Below are positions 48,458-58,980 of a DNA stretch of 64,000 nt, one piece after another. Source of the stretch: Viola odorata. Lineage: Eukaryota > Streptophyta > Magnoliopsida > Malpighiales > Violaceae. The notes below the pieces were generated by a model. It made no database searches, was not told the DNA's origin, and saw only the letters and a program-made list of their open reading frames with translations. The stretch's first letter is position 1. Each line of letters begins with the position of its first letter. A program made the position numbers and the translations under genes. The stretch spans positions 48,277,002-48,341,001 of the forward strand of contig OY829542.1 of assembly GCA_963691705.1 (NCBI GenBank), read 5' to 3'.

Positions 48458-48907
48458 ATGCATTGCCACGAAATGGTTGAGCAAGCTGCTGCACCGTCGT
48501 GGGGGGCGGGGTACTACCATGGGGCGCCGGTGTTGAGGAGCGTGGGGGACCCGGTGGAGAGGGCGGTGCGGAGGCTGGCGGCGGGGAGTGCGGTGGTGAT
48601 ATTTAGCTGGAGCAGCTGCTGTATGTGCCATGCGGTGAAGAGGCTGTTCTGCGGGTTGGGGGTCAGCCCGGCGGTGTATGACGTGGACTTGGACCCACGA
48701 GGGAAAGAGATTGAGAGAGCATTAAGGAGGATACTAAGTAATTATAATTACAATAATAATAATTGTGATGCGGTTCCGGTTCCGGTTCCGGTGCCGGTGG
48801 TTTTCATCGGAGGGAAGCTGATCGGCGGGATGGACCGGGTGATGGGTTCTCATATTAATGGCTCACTGGTCCCTCTGCTGAAAGAAGCTGGTGCTCTCTG
48901 GCTTTGA
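48458..48907 (+). CDS. ROXY: CC-type glutaredoxin (ROXY class)
   Basis: Single exon, 149 aa. The thioredoxin fold carries the plant-specific active site CCMC (C54, C55, C57) in [19 protein letters not shown]. Further landmarks are [32 protein letters not shown] (glutathione-binding region), [20 protein letters not shown] and the terminal ALWL. In ROXY proteins the ALWL end is needed for interaction with TGA bZIP factors, which control petal and anther development and stress signalling in the nucleus. The segments DPRGKEIE and [12 protein letters not shown] look most like ROXY1/ROXY2 (GRXC7/GRXC8). The first half is strongly GC-rich against AT-rich flanks. An in-frame microsatellite encodes VPVPVPVPV before the glutathione-binding region. 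The N-terminal 30 residues are not conserved in anything I recall. Confidence 0.93.
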   Translation: MHCHEMVEQAAAPSWGAGYYHGAPVLRSVGDPVERAVRRLAAGSAVVIFSWSSCCMCHAVKRLFCGLGVSPAVYDVDLDPRGKEIERALRRILSNYNYNNNNCDAVPVPVPVPVVFIGGKLIGGMDRVMGSHINGSLVPLLKEAGALWL

Positions 48908-50760
48908 TTTTGTATCAATTAAGTATTCATAATAGTAATGTTTATTACTACTAATTAATTAATTAACTTCACTTTTGTTGGGTATTAATTACTTATAATT
49001 ACTATTAATGCATCAAATTACTAGTTAATTCCTTCCTTCTTGTTAAGTTTGTGCGATATATGATCTTTAAAATGTGTTTAATTCCTTCCTAAATATAAAT
49101 AAGTACCTCTAAAAAACGGCTTTGCCCACACTATATATACTGTAGTTTAATTCAATTTTGTTTTTAAAGCTCAATTCAATTTGTTACTATTATATATAGT
49201 AATTGTATTATAATAATTAATAATATAACCAATAAAATCTTAATTGAAGCCTACGTAAGCACAAATCTGCCAGCTCATCAACTTTTTATATATTGTGTCA
49301 AAGCAAAGGCTTATTATCATCAAATTGAATTCCAGTCCGATCTGCAAACTCCTAATTAAGGATTTGTTTTATTAATTGGTCAACACTATGCGAGGGGAAT
49401 TATACTCGACAGCCATGATGATAATGAGAAAGTGATTCATCAACATCTAAACATCAGATAATAACAACTTACGTATTTGGAAAGTTGTCAGCGTTGGTTT
49501 AGTTGTAGAGATTTGTGACAACTTTCAAATCCTTGTGATTTAAGGTCATTATTACTCCTGTGATTTTATATCTGTCAATTTTCCTCGTATAATGCCTTAT
49601 GTTTTATAAATCTCAAATTATTCATGTGTTTGTAAATTGCCTCAAATGGGCTTATGCATATATATTCATGACATGCTATACGGGTCAAACTCAGGTGCTA
49701 TTTGGGGCAAACCTTACAAATTTTTTGAGCTATTTATAATTTTTAAAATATAGTTTTATATGAAAAATTAGACAAAAATGGAAGATTAAAATGACCTTTA
49801 GCAAAACAATTGGGGTTTGGGTTTTAAAATTCTAGGTTATCACGCTACTAGAATTTTATTTTATATATATATATATATATATTTTTAATTATTATTATTA
49901 GAACTTCTATGCGAAGAAAATCATTTAGAATGATGAAATTTTACCCTACATAATTAAGAAATTTTGCTAATACATATATGAAAATAAGTTAAAATTAACC
50001 AAATGGAAACCAAATTTGGCTCATCACAACTCTAAATTTGTTAACTAGAATTAGGTGATTTTGATGTGCATTAAATTTTAGTGTCGTTATCAGGAATCAA
50101 AATCAATCATCCGGAATACTCACCGCTATACTATAATAACCATGCAATACCAAAACCCAACCGTCGTGCAATATTCCTTCTTCCTCTTGTTTAGTACCAA
50201 CAAGCTAAACGTGATTTGTTGTTTTGAGTCACGAGAAAGGATGAGAAAAAAAAAATGTACGCGAAGGTTAAATTGATATATCCAATTAACTATCATCAAT
50301 TTACATGTATCTTATTTTAATTTTCTCTAATTTCTCACAAATTTTCCGCCACTCTCTTGGTAAGAACAACACATTTCAAATCCTTGATTTTCAAACTATT
50401 ATTTTAGCAAACTTAAAAAAAATATATTAATAAACTCATAAGAAATGTACTAATAAGCTCATGAGTTATATCAACTATCAAAAGAAAAGAAAAAAACCCT
50501 TGAGCTTCGCATGATCAATTTAAAATGATTTACATTTGAAAATATAATTTATAATTTAATGATCAATGTTCTTTCCTAGTTTTTTTAGTGACATAATAAA
50601 ATAATGGTATGGATAGTCATTTTAAACAACTGTTTATTAACACACATAAACAGTTACTTAAAGTGATTGTTTTTAGCATTACTTTTTCGAAAATAACCTA
50701 AAAGAGTTTGTTTGCCTATTGGTTGAAGTGAGTACCACGTTACTCATGTTTCTATTCCCT
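48908..50760. other. Intergenic region downstream of the glutaredoxin gene
   Basis: AT-rich DNA with an (AT)n run at about 49861-49881. No gene or element was recognised. Confidence 0.6.
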
Positions 50761-51196
50761 TGATAATCTAGGGGTGTAACCGGGTCAGTTCGGTTCGGTT
50801 TTGGGGTATAATCGGACCGAACTGAATTTTTTTATTATGGTGGTGCTAGAACTGGACCGAATCGGATGGTTCGGTTCCCATTTTTTTTCTAAACGATGTC
50901 GTTTAGGGGTTAAACACACCGTTTTGGTTCTTTCACAAAACGGCATCGTTTAGTTGGTAAACACAGTTTTGATTTTTTTTAAAATAATGTTTTGATTTAC
51001 CAATTTATAAATGATAGCCTAATATTATAAACATACTTTAGTATGATAAATATTTAAATTTTATGATATAAAACATATAAAAATTTAAAGTGATTAAATA
51101 TTAATAAATAATAAGTATTAATATATTGAAATGTAACAAATATGTTTAACAATTATCTAGTCAAGAAGTATCGTGTTTCATATCGACCCTAACATA

Positions 51197-53258
51197 TAGG
51201 GGTGCCAATTGAACCCGAGACTCGTTGACCTGTCCCGGACCCGGGATTTCGGGTCGGGACTGGGACCAGATTTTGGTCCCGTTTTTTGTCGGGACGGGGT
51301 CTGGTCCCGACCCGAATTTGGCCGGGTCAGACCCGGCCGGTCTCGGGTCTAGACCCGACAAACCCCTAAAATGTTTCCTTTTCATTTTTTTCTTTCCCAA
51401 ATCACCCACCCTATCAAACAATTAATTAATGCTCCCTTCTCCTCTACAACCCTCTCAATAGATCCACACTACTGCAACCCATCCATCACGCCATCGCCGC
51501 TTCTCTTCTGCCTCCTCCTTGCTGCAACCCGTCCATCGTAGCTACCCATCCATCATGCCATTGCCATCGCCGCTGCAACCCATCCATCATGTCATCGCCG
51601 CTACATGATTCGCCACCAAATCAAACCCGTACCCATACCAATCGGGTTTAACCAAACCAAATCTCCTCCTCTCTTCTTCCAATTCCAACCCACCTGTAAA
51701 TTAAAACAGCACAGCAACAACGAACCCACAGGCAAGTAAGGAAAATAAAGGGTTGAAACACAACAACAAGGAATAGTGGGAATTAGGGCTGTTCATCGGT
51801 TATTGGTAACCGAATTTCCGAAATTCCGAAACCTAAATTTCGCTTGTTCGGTTCGGTTATTTCGGTTTCGGTTACTTTAAAACCGAATTTTATTTCGGTT
51901 CGGTTTCGGATACTGGTATGCAAAAGTTCGGTTAACCGTAATAACCGAAATTTTGCTACCACTATATAAGCTAATTATTTTACAGAAATGCCATTATTCC
52001 CTATTTGTCAATTTCCCCACTCCTTCGTTCTCCTCTCTCTCTCGAACCCTCACTCACTCTCCCAAATCTCGATCTTCCTCTCCTCTCTCGCAGCACCCAC
52101 CCACCACCGCTTCTCGTCCACGGTCCACCACACCGCTTCTCGTCCACGGTCGTCATCCAAGAAGCCGGACTTGAATCTCAGGAAGCCGGCATCTGGTTCG
52201 TCGCCGTCTTCATCTTGGTCGGCATCGGGTTCGTCGCCGTCTCCATTCAGATCTCTAGATCCGGTGAGTCTCCGTTGATGACCTGAGGTTTTTAATATAG
52301 GGCCTGCTGCTGCTTAATTTGTCAAAATGTAAGAAAAGTCTTCTAAAGACTTTTTGGTTTGAGCATTAGGTTTTTATTCTGTGAAGTAGAGAACACTGGG
52401 TTTGAGCATGATTATTTGTTGTGGCCAAGGAATTCAAAAAACAAAAAAAAGGTTTTGACATTACCGAAATAATTTCGGTTTCTAAAAATTTCTGTTCATT
52501 TTTAATTTTCCTTTTTTTTAGTTGTTGTGATCAGATCAATTCTGAGGAGGAATGTAAGGGCAATTGCTCAGATTATCATCATCTAATTCTAATTGTAGTT
52601 CCTTAATTACTTTCTTTTTGGGTTTTAATTAATTATTTTGAGACGTATTGATGATTAGAAGAAGTCTGGAAAAAGCAAGCAACTGTCTTATTTATCTGTC
52701 TGTTTTCTTCTTCTTCTACAACAGGTATGAAATTTCAGTTATTTAGAAAAAACCGAACTTCCGATCGGTTAGGAATTTCGATTTTCAGTTTCGGTTAGCA
52801 AAAGTTCGGTTCGGTTTCGGTTAGTATTTTTAGGAAGTTCGGTTAACCATACTTTGAAAGTTCGGTTTCGGTTAACCGATCGGAAAATCGATGAACAACC
52901 CTAGAGGGAATGATTAACGAGATGATGATGAATGTGTAGGGGGGAGGTGGAAATTACCTTGTTTTTGGGATCGTAGGGAGGAGGGGAAGAAAATGAAAAT
53001 AGAAAGAAAAGAAAGGAAATAATTGTTCTGGAAAGAAGAAAAAGGAGAGAGGAGGTAAGAAAGAGAGGGGTTGGGCTTCGGCCCAACCTAAGAAAAAAAA
53101 AGAATAAAAAAAAATTCGGGAGACCCGGGACCCGATTTCTTAGCAAGGACTAGGAGCAGATTTTGGTCATGTTTTTGGTCGGGACCAGGTCTGGTCCTGA
53201 CCCGAGTGTCTTCGGGCCGGGTCGGGTCTGGACCCGTAGACCCAAATTGGCACCCCTA
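51197..53258. mobile_element. Middle hAT-like element of the nest
   Basis: Begins TAGGGGTGCCAATTGAACCC and ends CCCAAATTGGCACCCCTA. The 8-bp duplication CTAACATA is exact (51189-51196 and 53259-53266). Subterminal DNA has repeated GGTCCCGACCCG-like motifs that differ from the outer element, so it is a different family. Own length is about 930 bp; the innermost element interrupts it. Confidence 0.92.
51784..52903. mobile_element. Innermost hAT-like element of the nest
   Basis: Begins TAGGGCTGTTCATCGGTTAT and ends AAAATCGATGAACAACCCTA. Flanking 8-mers are GTGGGAAT (51776-51783) and GAGGGAAT (52904-52911), 7 of 8 identical. 1120 bp, with TTCGGTT/AACCGAA arrays at both ends and a CT-rich, Ser/Pro-type open frame (51953-52286) that I do not consider a gene. 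Same family as 42874-43752. Confidence 0.9.
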
Positions 53259-53342
53259 CTAACATATACACATGAAGAATTTTTAAGTATAATCGTGCTT
53301 CATACGAAGATAAAATTAGATTACTTACATTTAAAGCTTAAA

Positions 53343-53419
53343 AAATATCCTTGAATAACAAAATAGTTAATTAGTTATACGAAATATCCTTGAATAACAA
53401 AATAGTTAATTAGTTATAC
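53343..53419 (+). repeat. Tandem duplication of 38 bp
   Basis: Two identical 38-bp units starting AAATATCCTTGAATAACAAA occupy 53343-53380 and 53382-53419. They lie in the right arm of the outer hAT element. Confidence 0.9.
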
Positions 53420-53766
53420 TCATGTATTTCGTAACACATTAATACAATTTAAATCTAAATCCTAAACCTCTAAACAATTAACTCAAGTAAATAATGATAT
53501 TGAAATATAGATATCATAAATGTAAATCATAAAAATTTCTGGTTCAAACAGTTCTACGGTTAGTTTTACGAGTTTTATATTCGAAAGACCCGGACCGAAC
53601 CGGTAATTTCAGGTTCTAGTGGGATAGAACCAAACCAGAAAACCGAACAGAACCAAACCGGAAAGTTACGGTTCAGACTGGTTCAAGCCAAATTTTTCGG
53701 ATTTCAGTTCGATTTTCGGTTCGGTTTGGTTCGATTTTTTTATACCCCTACGATAATCCCACATCA

Positions 53767-54796
53767 CTCATGTTAACTTTATTTTATTTTATTTTATTGA
53801 ACAAGTATCTCTAATAATAAAAAGTAAGAAGACGCTACTTTCGGCCCAATATGTGGATAACTTAACCTAACCTAATACGCTTCGGCCCAAACATGGAAAT
53901 GAAACTCACAACATCCAAGCCCATGAAACCCATGAAACCCATAAAGCCCATTTACAAACTCAGGACAGGACCAATCCACCGAAAAATTATGTGCGCATAA
54001 TAATTCTTGGATTTGGATGTCACTCACTCTCACCAAAATCAAGCAAAAGTGCAAGACATGTTCTCCTCTGCCGTCAGCAGCTATCAATGATTCAACTGTC
54101 CACAATACAACATACTCTATCTGTAAAAAAAACAGTCCCTATAACTTGTGAGCAAGTCCAAAATTTAGTATTCGTTTCCTTGAAACAAGAAACCTTTGAT
54201 TTGATCTTTTTAGGTATGAAATAATTAATTATCTAGAAAATTTTACTTTTTAATTAATTAACTCGATACGAATAAAATTAATCATGATTTAACTATAAAC
54301 GTAGTGTATTTTTTACCGACAGAACAATGGATTAATATTAAAAACAAAGGGGAACAGTGCATGACAAAGAAATTGGCTTGTGATTGTCACATAGCAGTCA
54401 GGAATTGCTGATGAAATGAAATGTTTGCCACAATTCAATGAAATGCCTCAAAAGTAAGCCAACACCTTTTCAAGCAACATCAAAAAATTCCAATGCTTTG
54501 GACATTCTGTTCCAATCTAGAAAAATAATTATTGAACCTCTTCCTTCCAATCAATTCTGCTACAGAAAAAAAAATTTCTGCACAATTTACCAAAAAGGGC
54601 CCTCTTCACATGCTTTGTTTGTAGTGAACAGATAAAAAGTAGCACTCCTCCCAATTCTCATTACAGTTGTTCCTCCTAACACCAAACCACTTACTCACGG
54701 GCCTCAGCTGATAGTTTTTTTTCTCTCAATCTGCAGAAAAATGTCACATTACATATCAACTTCATAGTCTGCCAACTATAAGCCTACAATTCTCCC
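53767..54796. other. Intergenic region upstream of the Ole e 1 gene
   Basis: About 1 kb with short open frames of no recognisable family. The part next to 54797 should hold the promoter of the Ole e 1 gene; no clear TATA box was seen. Confidence 0.55.
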
Positions 54797-55793
54797 ATGT
54801 TTCCTCCAATGGTTCCAATCACTTTTCTTGTTTTTCTTGCAACTCTTCTTGCCCAACCTCAATCTCACATTGCTCAGCAAGAAAACCCAGGTGCCAGAAT
54901 CACTGTTGTTGGTGTTGTTTACGGTGATACTTGCTCAACCAGCAGTTTCTCCAGGCACAGCTACTTCTTGCCAGGTAAAAAACAAAAAAGAACTGGTTTT
55001 TATGGGTTTTTTCCTGCTCCAATCTTTATATGGGTTTTTTTTCTTGTCCAATTTGAGAAAGTTCTGATCTTTATGTTTCTATGATAATTGACCAGGTGTT
55101 GATGTTCAACTGGAGTGTTTTTTTAAGGCAAACTCACCAAAAACTGCAGAGCAGCTCACTTTCTCAGTTAACAGAATAACAGATAGAAATGGTATATACA
55201 AGCTAGAAGTACCATATCTTGATGGAGTTGATTGTGCAGATGGAATGGCAATTGAGTCAGTTTGCCAAGCAAATCTAATTGGCTCATCTTATTCATCCTG
55301 CAATGTTCCTGGCCTGAAAACTTCTACAAATGAGATATCAGTCAAATCTAAGCAAGATAATCTCTGCATTTACAGTTTAAATGCTCTAAGCTACAAACCA
55401 TCTCAAAAAAACATCACCTTATGTGGGAATCATAAAAAATTAGATACCCAAAAAACTTCACTCAACTCTTCAAAATTCTTCTTCCCAATCCCACCTTACT
55501 TCTTCCCTCCATATGGTTTCTTCCCTCCTTTACATAATTTCCCTCCATTACCATCACTTCCTCCATGGTCACCATTTCCATTTTTTCCAACTCCACCACC
55601 ACCACCACCACCTACTTTCCCTTTCCCATTCCCACCTCTTTCACCTTTCCCACCAATCCCATTTCTACCCCATCCTCCTCCTCCTCCTCCTCCGCCACCG
55701 TCTTTAAGCCCACCATTTCTGCCTTTCCCATTCCCACCTTTTCCCCCTTTTACACCAAACCCATCTTTTATCTACCCTCCTCCTCCACCATAA
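54797..55793 (+). CDS. Pollen Ole e 1/extensin-family proline-rich protein
   Basis: Two exons, 54797-54974 and 55096-55793, give 291 aa. A signal peptide (residues 1 to about 26) indicates secretion to the cell wall; Met5 is an alternative start. An Ole e 1 domain follows (about 33-160) with VVGVVYGDTCSTSSFSRHSYFLPG, VDVQLECFF, IYKLEVPYLDGVDCAD and SSYSSCNVPG. The usual VYCDxC motif reads VYGDTC here, so the first cysteine is replaced by Gly43. The tail from about residue 175 is almost all Pro, Phe, Leu and Ser, with long Pro runs (PPPPPPP). It lacks the extensin SPPPP-Y repeats, so it is a proline-rich structural protein rather than a true extensin. From memory, an Ole e 1 gene (At5g13140) sits near PBS1 in Arabidopsis too, supporting orthology. 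Confidence 0.88.
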
Positions 55794-56109
55794 CTTGTTC
55801 TATGAGATCCAAGAACTTGAGTGCCTAAAAACAACACCTGCATTGCTTCGATTGCATATATATTCCTTCCATACTCTCCCTACAGCCATTCAAATTCCAA
55901 ATTCATTCTATTTTGCTTCTGTAATCTATAAATATATATATGTTTTATTGTTTCATTATTGTTTGAGCTTTCATCATAGGTTTAAATCCAAAATTGGCAC
56001 CTGTACTTGAATTGATTGACTCATTTGACACTTCTACTTGAAAAACGGTTTAAAAGACACCTGTACTTCAAACATATGACACATTGGGCACCTCCCACTC
56101 ACACCGTTA

Positions 56110-57286
56110 GACCATTAGCAGCAGGGTGTTAAATTGGAGACTATTGGCTCCAGTAGAGGATTTTTTAGGTATCAATTGTCGCGTAGGATAGTCCGGGTAC
56201 CAAAATTTGGTACCGGATTTTTCTGACAGTGGGACCCCCCACTGTTAGTTTTTTTTTTTTAAAAAAAAAATAATGCGGTGGACCAATGGCAGCCCACCAC
56301 GCGTGCGCGTGCAAGCCTGTCAATGCACGCGCACACGTGGCGCGCTGTCATTGGCCACCCATTATTTCTTTGTTTTTCCCCTCATATTTTAAATGGGGGT
56401 TTTTATAATAAATACTGAAAATAGTTTTATAAAAAAATATACCATTATTTTTAATTTTTTGAGATCTATAAATTGAGACTAGGTTTGTATTATTTGGACA
56501 CTAAAAAAATCAGAGTTTTTTACATTTTTTTTCATTTTCTTCTTTTTTAAATGTCTTTTTTCATAATAATTACTCAAAATAATTTTAAAAAATATACCAT
56601 TATTTTTATTTTTTTTGATCTATAAATGGAGCTTGTGTTTGTGTCATTTGGACACCAAAAAAAAAAAGAGTTTTTTACTATCTTCAGGCTCTTTCATGGA
56701 TCCTTCACAAAATTATAATATTTTTCCAAATTACAACTTCCCTAACCAAGCTCAAAATCCAAATATGCAACCTCCGAACCCAAACATTCAATGCCCAGAA
56801 AATCCTCAGAATACGGGGATGCAGCATAATTTTGGATCGCAGTATATGATGCCCCCAAATTTTGGCATGCAATACCCGTATATATAATCTATATATGTTT
56901 AATTTACTGAGTGATAAATAATATCGTATGTTACTCTTAAAAAATATTATATTATTTATTGTATTAAAAAAGTATAGATTTTTTGAAATCTGAAAAAAAA
57001 TTATGAAATTTAATTAATTTATATTAAAAAATAATTATTTATTATTTATTATATTATAAAAAATAATTATTATAGTAATTATAAATTTAATAAGAAAAAG
57101 AAATGAAAAATGTGGTGGGGTATATGATTAAATGATGTGGAAGGGAGAGAAAGTGAATAACACTCTGAAAAATACCCTACTGTGAAGTTAAAAGAAAAGT
57201 GGGTGTTATTTGATGATTTTGTTGGGTGTTAAGCTGATGTGGCAGGAGAGAAGTGTTAAATTTAACACCCGCTGCTGTGGATGGTC
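56110..57286. mobile_element. PIF/Harbinger-like element, deletion derivative
   Basis: Ends are GACCATTAGCAGCAGGGTGT and ACACCCGCTGCTGTGGATGGTC (the latter split here as ACACCCGCTGCTG + TGGATGGTC). TTA flanks both sides (56107-56109 and 57287-57289), the target duplication of this superfamily. Removing the element and one TTA restores CACCGTTAGCCGTCCA, matching the other arm of the host MULE. Inside, 56696-56887 (+) encodes MDPSQNYNIFPNYNFPNQAQ and more, like the start of the Myb/SANT-like accessory protein of PIF/Harbinger elements. Confidence 0.85.
56696..56887 (+). pseudogene. N-terminal fragment of a PIF/Harbinger Myb-like accessory protein
   Basis: 63 codons rich in Asn, Pro and Gln, starting MDPSQNYNIFPNYNFPNQAQ and ending MQYPYI before a stop. 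This is the style of the disordered N-terminus of the second PIF/Harbinger gene. The Myb/SANT domain and the DDE transposase are missing, so it is a relic. The family call rests on recall of similar N-termini and on the surrounding element's termini. Confidence 0.5.
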
Positions 57287-57443
57287 TTAGCCGTCCACTG
57301 CTATATGTTGATGTGGCATGCCACGTGGTTTGACACGTCATCAACATGATGACATGGTATGCCACATCAGCGTAAGCTAATTAAATTATTCTTTTTTTCT
57401 TTTTTCTTTTTTTCTTTTTTCTTTCTCATATTAAACCCAAATT

Positions 57444-57916
57444 ATTGATTATACACATTTGCAATAATTGTTTATTAGTTGTCATTGATTGCTGGAGAAA
57501 TGTTTCCCTCCCAACGTTTCATTTCTGGCCAAACAAAGACAAACCAACCATGGTGTCAACAAGGAGGCGCGCGGGATGACAACCAACCATCACCGTCGCC
57601 GCCGCGGATGACACCGCGGAGAACAAGATCATCAACAATATTGAGACGAAGAAGAAAGCAGGAAAGACCACGCGGGAGGAAACCACTAGGAGTCCATGTC
57701 CAGATTATGAGCAGATCCGGTAGCAGAGAATCAGAGAGAATCTTGGAAGATGCAGAAGCTGGTTATTTTAAACCTTTCAGTTCAACTCAAACCCAAATCT
57801 AGCAGCGGCAGACCCAGAATGATCCTTCCTCTGCCCCTAAGCATAAACCTCGCCCCATTGGGAGGCCCAGGAAAACCCTTACAATCATTGATTATACACA
57901 TTTGCAGTAATTGTTT
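57444..57916 (+). other. AT-hook-like reading frame between 30-bp direct repeats
   Basis: An open frame from 57479 runs to TAG at 57800-57802 and continues in the same frame to TAA at 57908-57910. Before the TAG it has RRRRKQERPRGRKPLG; after it comes KHKPRPIGRPRKTL. Both resemble the AT-hook core (GRP/RGR flanked by basic residues and Pro). The block is bounded by near-identical 30-bp direct repeats at 57444-57473 and 57887-57916. It may be host sequence captured by the MULE, now interrupted by one stop codon. I cannot name the source gene. Confidence 0.4.
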
Positions 57917-58260
57917 CATATAACCAACAAACACACAGAATCTCTTCATCACAGTAGCTACAAAATAACTCTGACACAAGCCGCCTTTAATATCATAGAA
58001 AGCCCTCATCAAAATGCAAAATTAAGTAACCTGATCACCAAACCCGGATCCGTTCATCACCATCTCCTCTCCCCATCAACCTGATACGCCCATCACCGTC
58101 GCTCCTCACCCTCTCCACAATCCACACCAACCATCAAAACCATATCCGACCTCATCCATCTCCGCCGCACCAAATCCCAATCCCGAATCCAATCACCGCC
58201 GGCACAACCCCAAAATCCGATTTCAATCAACCATCAATCAACCCATCCTCATCATCAATC

Positions 58261-58457
58261 CAAACCAAAAAAGAGAAAAAATAAAGAGAGAAGAGAGTGA
58301 GGCGGTAGAGAAGAAAAGAGGAAGAAGAAAGAAAAGAAAAGAATAGAAAGAGATGAGAGGAAGAAGAAAGAAATGAGAGCAGAGTGAAAAGGGAGAAAAA
58401 GAAAAGAAAGAAAAGAAAAAGAAAAAGAAAGAAAAGAAAAAAAGGGGAAAAAATGTA
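58261..58457 (+). repeat. Polypurine (GA/A-rich) tract
   Basis: Nearly 200 bp with almost no pyrimidines on the plus strand (AAAGAGAAAAAATAAAGAGA style). It lies inside the MULE next to its right inverted arm. Open frames read from it on the minus strand are low-complexity Phe/Leu/Ser and not genes. Confidence 0.85.
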
Positions 58458-58683
58458 ATTAACTTATGCTGACGTGGCATCATGTTGATTGATGACGTGT
58501 CAAACTACGTGGCATGCCACATCAGCAGATAACGATGGACGGCTAACGGTGTGAGTGAGAGGTGCCAAATGTGTCATATGTTTGAAGTACATGTGCCTTT
58601 TAAACTGTTTTTCAAGTAGAGGTGTCAAATGAGTTAATCAATTCATGTACAGGTGCCAATTTTGGATTTAAACCTTCAGCATA

Positions 58684-58980
58684 CTAATATAAAGTTATCA
58701 ATTCCTGTAACAAAATCATCATATACTATTATTGATATTTGTCTGATCAAAGTATATATTGTGCAAATTTTCTTTAGCACATTCTAAGCAAATTAAGCTG
58801 AGATTGGCTGTTCATGGATGTATTTGAGGGCTGATTTGGCAGCATACATATAACAAGAAAATAGAATCCTGAAAATGCAAAACCTTGTATCAAAATATTA
58901 CTACATCATCTTTGAGTTCTAAAAGCACTAATTGTATGTCATACAAGTTAATTCTGATAGATTACCTGTGCTACAACTCC
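58684..58980. other. Short spacer between the MULE and the LTR-like element
   Basis: About 300 bp of AT-rich DNA; nothing recognised. Confidence 0.6.

Larger units (their letters stand above)
50769..53750. mobile_element. Outer hAT-like element of a three-level nest
   Basis: Begins TAGGGGTGTAACCGGG and ends TTTTTTTATACCCCTA. Flanking 8-bp duplications are TGATAATC (50761-50768) and CGATAATC (53751-53758), 7 of 8 identical. Subterminal DNA is rich in GGTTCGGTT/AACCGAA. Its own length is about 912 bp; the rest is a second element (51197-53258) that carries a third. No transposase. Confidence 0.85.
55979..58674. mobile_element. Mutator-like element with nested insertion and possible captured sequence
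   Basis: Begins GGTTTAAATCCAAAATTGGC and ends GCCAATTTTGGATTTAAACC. Flanking 9-bp duplications are TTCATCATA (55970-55978) and TTCAGCATA (58675-58683), 8 of 9 identical. The inverted arms are about 200 bp long and include GTGGCATGCCAC (57313-57324 and 58509-58520). The left arm is split by a PIF/Harbinger-like element at 56110-57286. The interior (57425-58460) has a reading frame with AT-hook-like motifs and a polypurine tract; no transposase. Confidence 0.87.

Noticed and set aside
51953..52286. Ser/Pro-rich open frames at 52 kb
   Set aside because: They lie inside the innermost hAT-like element in a CT-rich segment; several frames are open at once, as expected from composition.
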